In this document: piece after piece, positions 60,529 through 64,000 of the stretch | Numbering within the stretch: position 1 is the stretch's first letter | How the letters are laid out: the number at the start of each line of letters is the position of its first letter | From: Panulirus ornatus | Taxonomy: Eukaryota > Arthropoda > Malacostraca > Decapoda > Palinuridae | Assembly (NCBI RefSeq): GCF_036320965.1 | Contig: NC_092250.1 | Location: 18,454,117-18,518,116 of the forward strand | DNA length: 64,000 bases | Reading direction: 5' to 3' | The notes under the pieces: model-generated | Told to the model about the DNA's origin: nothing | The model's input: only the letters and a program-made list of their open reading frames with translations | Databases searched by the model: none | Translations under genes and position numbers: made by a program

Positions 60529-60577
60529 ACGCGCATCGTGGTTAACGCACGATTCTGGGTTCGAATCCTGGGCGCGT
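60529..60577 (+). ncRNA. tRNA-like element lacking the anticodon arm
   Basis: ACGCGC (60529-60534) pairs with GCGCGT (60572-60577). CGTG (60537-60540) pairs with CACG (60548-60551) around a 7-nt loop GTTAACG. CTGGG (60555-60559) pairs, with two G-U pairs, with CCTGG (60567-60571) around TTCGAAT. This gives acceptor, D and T arms with a B box GGTTCGAATCC, but only ATT between D and T arms, so there is no anticodon. It follows directly on a LINE tail and a short CA tract. Most likely it is a SINE head or tRNA-derived relic, not a tRNA gene. Confidence 0.5.
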
Positions 60578-60639
60578 CAGTCGGCCTAACTCAGCTGTTC
60601 ATCCTTCCCACGTACATAAATAAAATCAAGTTTTATTCC

Positions 60640-60960
60640 TCTTCATTGATTAATGTAAGATAATTCTTGTTTGTTTTACATTGAAGTTGTGAAATGATTT
60701 CGAAAACAGTCAGGCGCTCTATGAAGAACTCCACTGACGTCACCAGTGGGATGCGCGACTTACTCTGGCCAGAAGAAGATGCAGATGAACCAACAGCTTC
60801 TGCAGTGGTGAAGTGTAGGTCACGACCTCTGCCTGTGACCCGGAATGACCTCTGCTGCAGGAGAATTGGGTTAAGAGCCGGGTGCTTCTTGGTCGTGCAT
60901 TGTTCCAGTAATAACAATGTTGTTGGTTATCTTTACGAGAGGCCGGAGGTTGTGGGAAGC
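60640..60960. other. Unique sequence with an open frame of unknown status
   Basis: A plus frame starts at 60694 and reads about 85 residues of balanced composition (MISKTVRRSMKNSTDV...) before entering the GA tract. No domain was recognised; a chance frame is the simpler reading. A CRE palindrome TGACGTCA lies at 60735-60742. Confidence 0.3.
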
Positions 60961-60961
60961 G

Positions 60962-60962
<1 letters not shown>

Positions 60963-61041
<79 letters not shown>
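60963..61041. repeat. (GA)n microsatellite
   Basis: A pure GA tract of about 78 bp. Confidence 0.97.
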
Positions 61042-61043
<2 letters not shown>

Positions 61044-61128
61044 GAGTGTGGGCGTCCCTTGACCCTGAAAAGTGTGAACAGAGATTCGCCCAGCATCCCT
61101 TGATGACGGCAGCCTCATAATTGTGTGG

Positions 61129-61395
61129 ATAAACACTAGGACGAGTGGCCAGGTCCCTCCCCAACTCATGTTGTGACCTCGCCACTCCCTTGTGTTCGTC
61201 CTCTACTCATGTTGTGACCTGACCACACCCTAGTGTACGTTCCCAACCCACGTTGTGACCTGACCACTCCCTAGTGTTCGTCCCCTACTCATGTTGTGAC
61301 CTGACCACACCCTAGTGTACGTCCCCAACCCACGTTGTGACCTGACCACTCCCTAGTGGTCGTCCCCAGCCCACGTTGTGACCTGACCACACTGC
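61129..61395 (+). repeat. 41-bp minisatellite with A/B alternation (82-bp higher-order unit)
   Basis: GTTGTGACC occurs at 61170, 61211, 61252, 61293, 61334 and 61375, exactly 41 bp apart. Units alternate between type A (ACTCCC..GTTCG..CTACTCAT) and type B (ACACCC..GTACG..AACCCAC) in the order A, B, A, B, then an A/B hybrid. Each carries TGACCTGACC. Confidence 0.95.
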
Positions 61396-62400
61396 AGACC
61401 TCGGTATTGCCAGCTCATGACCCTCCAAGATATCTTCACCTCTGTGGTCACTTGGGCGTCGTGTGGTAACGAGAACACTGACCCTCCTGCAGTTCTGTCA
61501 GGAGACATGAATGTCTCGTGCCTGAGATTCCACAACAGTGCGTCTGCCTCTGTTTACATTATTGTGGCTTACGGACCAGCCCATGGTAAAACTATCAAGA
61601 ACACCGAGTGTGTTAGGCCTCTAGGCCACGGGATATGCAAACAGCTTGAGTGATCAGTGGAGCATAGTGCATAGCTTCATCCCCCCAACGCAGTTTTGAA
61701 GGTAGGGACGAGATTGCTAAATCACCAGGAAGGTAAATAAGGAATGGCTGGATTTCCTATGAAGTCGTTCTTTTCTTTTCCATGTGTTGTGGTTTGTGTC
61801 GCGTCTGCCCTTCGATTCCATCCTGTTCATTTTAGTTGTCATGTTTATCAGTTTCTCCCTCGTCCTCATATGCTTCTTGTACCTCCATCTGTCGTCCACC
61901 TGTGTTTACCTGAGGGCCAGCCTTAGCGATGTCTCGACTCATGCCTGTCTGTTGACTGTGTGTTCCTCTTATGGACTGTTTATCGTCTGTCTCGTTGACT
62001 CTCTTGGGTCCCCGTCAAGTGTCGATTGTCTCACCTTTCCTCATGTGTCTGTCTAGCCAGTCGGTACTCCATCCATCTCTCCCCCCCATCAACTCCTGTC
62101 TAGTCACGTTGCCTAACTTACTGTCAGTCTGCTGTCTACTATTCCCTTCCCTCCCTTCTCGACAGTTTGGCTGGCTCACCTGCCCACCCGTCCAATCCCT
62201 GGTCCCCACACCACAGCAGGCCATGCATGACACCACCTGGCATGCGGAGCCAGAAGCCGCACGCCTCTCCGAATACGTAATTAATACATGATTAACGCGA
62301 CCTCCACCCATGATGAGGTCCTTCGATCGCATGACGCTGGCAAGGTTTCCCAACCTGGGGTTGGGATGGTCTGTAACATCCCTGTAACATGTCGGAAGGG
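61396..62400. other. Unique sequence, no gene seen
   Basis: C/T-rich from 61760 to 62220. The frames at 61417-61653 and 61744-62291 lack recognisable domains. Confidence 0.4.
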
Positions 62401-62407
62401 AACGGCC

Positions 62408-62519
62408 CTAGAACACGACGGTACGACCATAAAACACGACGGTATGACCCTTGGGTATGATGGCCGAGTCTTACGGGTCGGGTTCAGAGGTCACGGTCGT
62501 ACCGTCGCACTCAAAGGGA
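62408..62519. repeat. 21-bp family foldback (two reverse, one forward unit)
   Basis: Reverse units GAACACGACGGTACGACC and AAACACGACGGTATGACC lie at 62411-62449. A centre with GGGTATGATGGCC follows. A forward unit GGTCGTACCGTCGCACTCAA lies at 62495-62514. Confidence 0.85.
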
Positions 62520-62554
62520 AAGGAGGACTTTTCAGTACAGGTCGAACCTGTGTT

Positions 62555-63450
62555 GTATAGCCCGTGATGCGTGGGTATCCTTCGACAGGCTGTGGCGTTC
62601 GGGTCTCGTCTCCAGCCTTACCTCTTTTGGCTCTCCTTCCGCGCTGTGTCCTCGCGTCTATGGCTTCCTCCGTGGTGACTTTACCTCCGTAGGTTTGTTG
62701 ACTGATGGATATCTGGGACTATCAGCAGCTGGCTTTCTGGATCAACCTTTCCCCCTTCCCTATCAACATCGATACGCCACAGGGCTTCCTTTTTATCTTA
62801 TCATTTGACCTCTTTTATCACCTTTTTTTTCAGCGACTTTCTTTCTTCAAGAAATAGCCAAATGCATTCATTCCTAGACGACCCAACGCTGTAATCCTCC
62901 ACTTCCTCCAAGTCCGTTCTGTCATCTGTGGCTTAATCTGTCTCATCTTCTTACATTTTGTACCACCTCAAAATTGGACAGGATATCCCTGTGTGACCAG
63001 ACGGAACCTAGATGATTTTTTACGACCTTTAAAACCCAGTTTCTTTACGAATTCTCTTTTTGGAGTTCCGCTCAACTTTTCCCCATCTTCTGCGATGGTT
63101 CTGTGGTGACTTCACTGTTCTCTTTCCCTCAGACGTAGATATTACTCTGGTTTCTGTTCCCGAGAGCTGGCTGGTTGCGTGCCCCCACCATCAAGTAGAC
63201 CGCTTAGTACTCGGCACTCCACTGCGTTGCATGATTACTGTGTGGTCCTCGGTAGCTCGGAGATGAACCGTTGCGATGTCTGTTTCTTTCCCACACCACT
63301 AAGCTTCAGAACTCTTTACCCTCATTTTCATGTCTTCCATGACAGCGACGACCTGACCCTGTTTATAAAAGCAGGAGTTTCACTTCCCGCTTTGCTCTTG
63401 GGAGTTTTCTTTTTTCTTTTTTTTTCCTCTTCATGTCCAGAGTCTTGAGG
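62555..63450 (+). pseudogene. LINE ORF2 relic, internally deleted (RT finger plus tail)
   Basis: The plus strand reads SFDRLWRSGLVSSLTSFGSP from about 62578, matching palm box A and its following helix (AFDRVWHKGLLxKLxSFG). FLRGDFTSVGLLTDG (about 62668-62712) follows. After a decayed gap, KTQFLYEFSFWSS and LFPIFCDGSVVTS (about 63030-63110) match the NASKTQFL...FDG post-palm region. Then RHSTALHDYCVVLGSSEMNR and FFPTPLSFRTLYP (about 63205-63330) match the tail 'H.YSVxLxxxRxxRYxxSFFPxTxxLWNSLP'. Box B and the ADD box C are not recognisable, so palm sequence is lost. This type (SKTQFL, FDGSVV) is a different subfamily from the 60-kb copy. Confidence 0.82.
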
Positions 63451-63590
63451 CCCAGTTTACTGTGTCATGCTGGGCCTGGCCTCAGAAAGCACTTTGATTC
63501 GTGATGAGCTTCCGACTTAGAAAAAAAAGGGAAGGAAGAAAGTTTGAAGCAGTGTGAACGATCCTGGAAGAGAAATTTGACGTGTTCAGC

Positions 63591-63735
63591 AGTGGGTTGG
63601 TGGTGACGTCATGTGCACAGTGGGTTGGTGATGACGACATGCTATCAAGTGGGTCGGTGTTGACGTCATGCTTGCAGTGGGTAGGTGGTGGTGACGCCAC
63701 GTGTACAGTGGGTTGGCGTTGATGTCATGTGCACA
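63591..63735 (+). repeat. 28-31-bp minisatellite with CRE-like sites, 5 copies
   Basis: AGTGGG starts at 63591, 63619, 63648, 63676 and 63707. Each unit has a TGACGTCA-like word: exact at 63604-63611 and 63661-63668, degenerate (TGACGACA, TGACGCCA, TGATGTCA) in the others. Confidence 0.92.
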
Positions 63736-63797
63736 CTGTATGGAGATCACTCAAGATCATGATATGATGAAGGGAAGATTGGATGTTTGTTTTATTT

Positions 63798-63880
63798 CTG
63801 TATGTATGTACGTATGTATGTATGTATGTATGTATGTATGTATGTATGTATGTATGTACGTATTATGTATGTATGTGTGT
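63798..63880. repeat. (GTAT)n microsatellite
   Basis: About 75 bp of GTAT with ACGT and TTATG interruptions. Confidence 0.95.
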
Positions 63881-63963
63881 CTTTGCTTGCGTAAGTGTTT
63901 ATTGGTGCATATCTTTGTGTGTGGTTGTTTGTGTTTAGTTTATGTTCAGTGTTTGCTTTTGCT

Positions 63964-63965
<2 letters not shown>

Positions 63966-64000
<35 letters not shown>
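63966..64000. repeat. (GA)n microsatellite, cut by window end
   Basis: A GA tract that continues past the right edge. Confidence 0.95.

Noticed and set aside
60694..61062. Frame of about 85 balanced residues entering a GA tract
   Set aside because: No family resemblance; a chance frame cannot be excluded, so it is only noted as spacer.

Overview
This window is eukaryotic, repeat-dominated, non-coding DNA, most likely from a decapod crustacean (inference). No bacterial operons, ribosome-binding sites, rRNA, intact tRNA or CRISPR arrays are present. I found no gene or convincing exon. The arthropod/decapod call rests on four things: very dense long microsatellites of the (GA)n, (TG)n and (TA)n types; broken non-LTR retrotransposons of jockey/CR1-like character, in versions I associate with decapod genomes; a dispersed repeat at 53468-53650 that I recognise from decapods; and dispersed short tandem families. 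I cannot name the species.

Layout. 1-5 kb is mostly unique sequence with a 32-bp minisatellite at 2.9-3.6 kb. 4.95-7.2 kb holds two minus-strand LINE relics, one of which keeps the reverse-transcriptase (RT) palm boxes A, B and C in order. 7.4-10 kb has microsatellites, a long G/T-rich strand, a 32-bp array, a 42-bp (2x21) array and a perfect 18-bp hairpin. 13.6-18.0 kb is one homogeneous 24-bp satellite array of about 183 copies. Its likely precursor, an irregular 13/11-bp array, sits 1.9 kb downstream at 19.9-20.05 kb. 20.3-20.6 kb is an array with two unit lengths. 22.2-23.1 kb is a third LINE relic (endonuclease end plus RT). 23-31 kb is microsatellites, a 34-bp array and 21-bp-repeat clusters. 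31-49 kb has a LINE tail (31.3 kb), 21-, 31-, 22-, 29-, 40- and 27-bp minisatellites, compound microsatellites and a second LINE tail (45.4 kb). 49-64 kb has further LINE tails (52.3, 59.6-60.5 and 62.6-63.4 kb), a tRNA-like element lacking an anticodon arm (60.53 kb), an 18-bp E-box array, a 54-bp in-frame triplication, a 41/82-bp higher-order array and a CRE-containing array at the right end.

No genes act together here. What can be read is repeat biology. A short repeat appears to have grown from irregular seed to dimer to a 4.4-kb satellite. A 21-bp motif recurs in at least nine clusters; in four of them reverse-oriented units are followed by forward units, which gives foldback-like structures. 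At least eight LINE relics are all 5'-truncated or internally broken. The very long reading frames across 13.4-18.1 kb are an arithmetic result of a 24-bp (multiple of three) unit and are not treated as genes.
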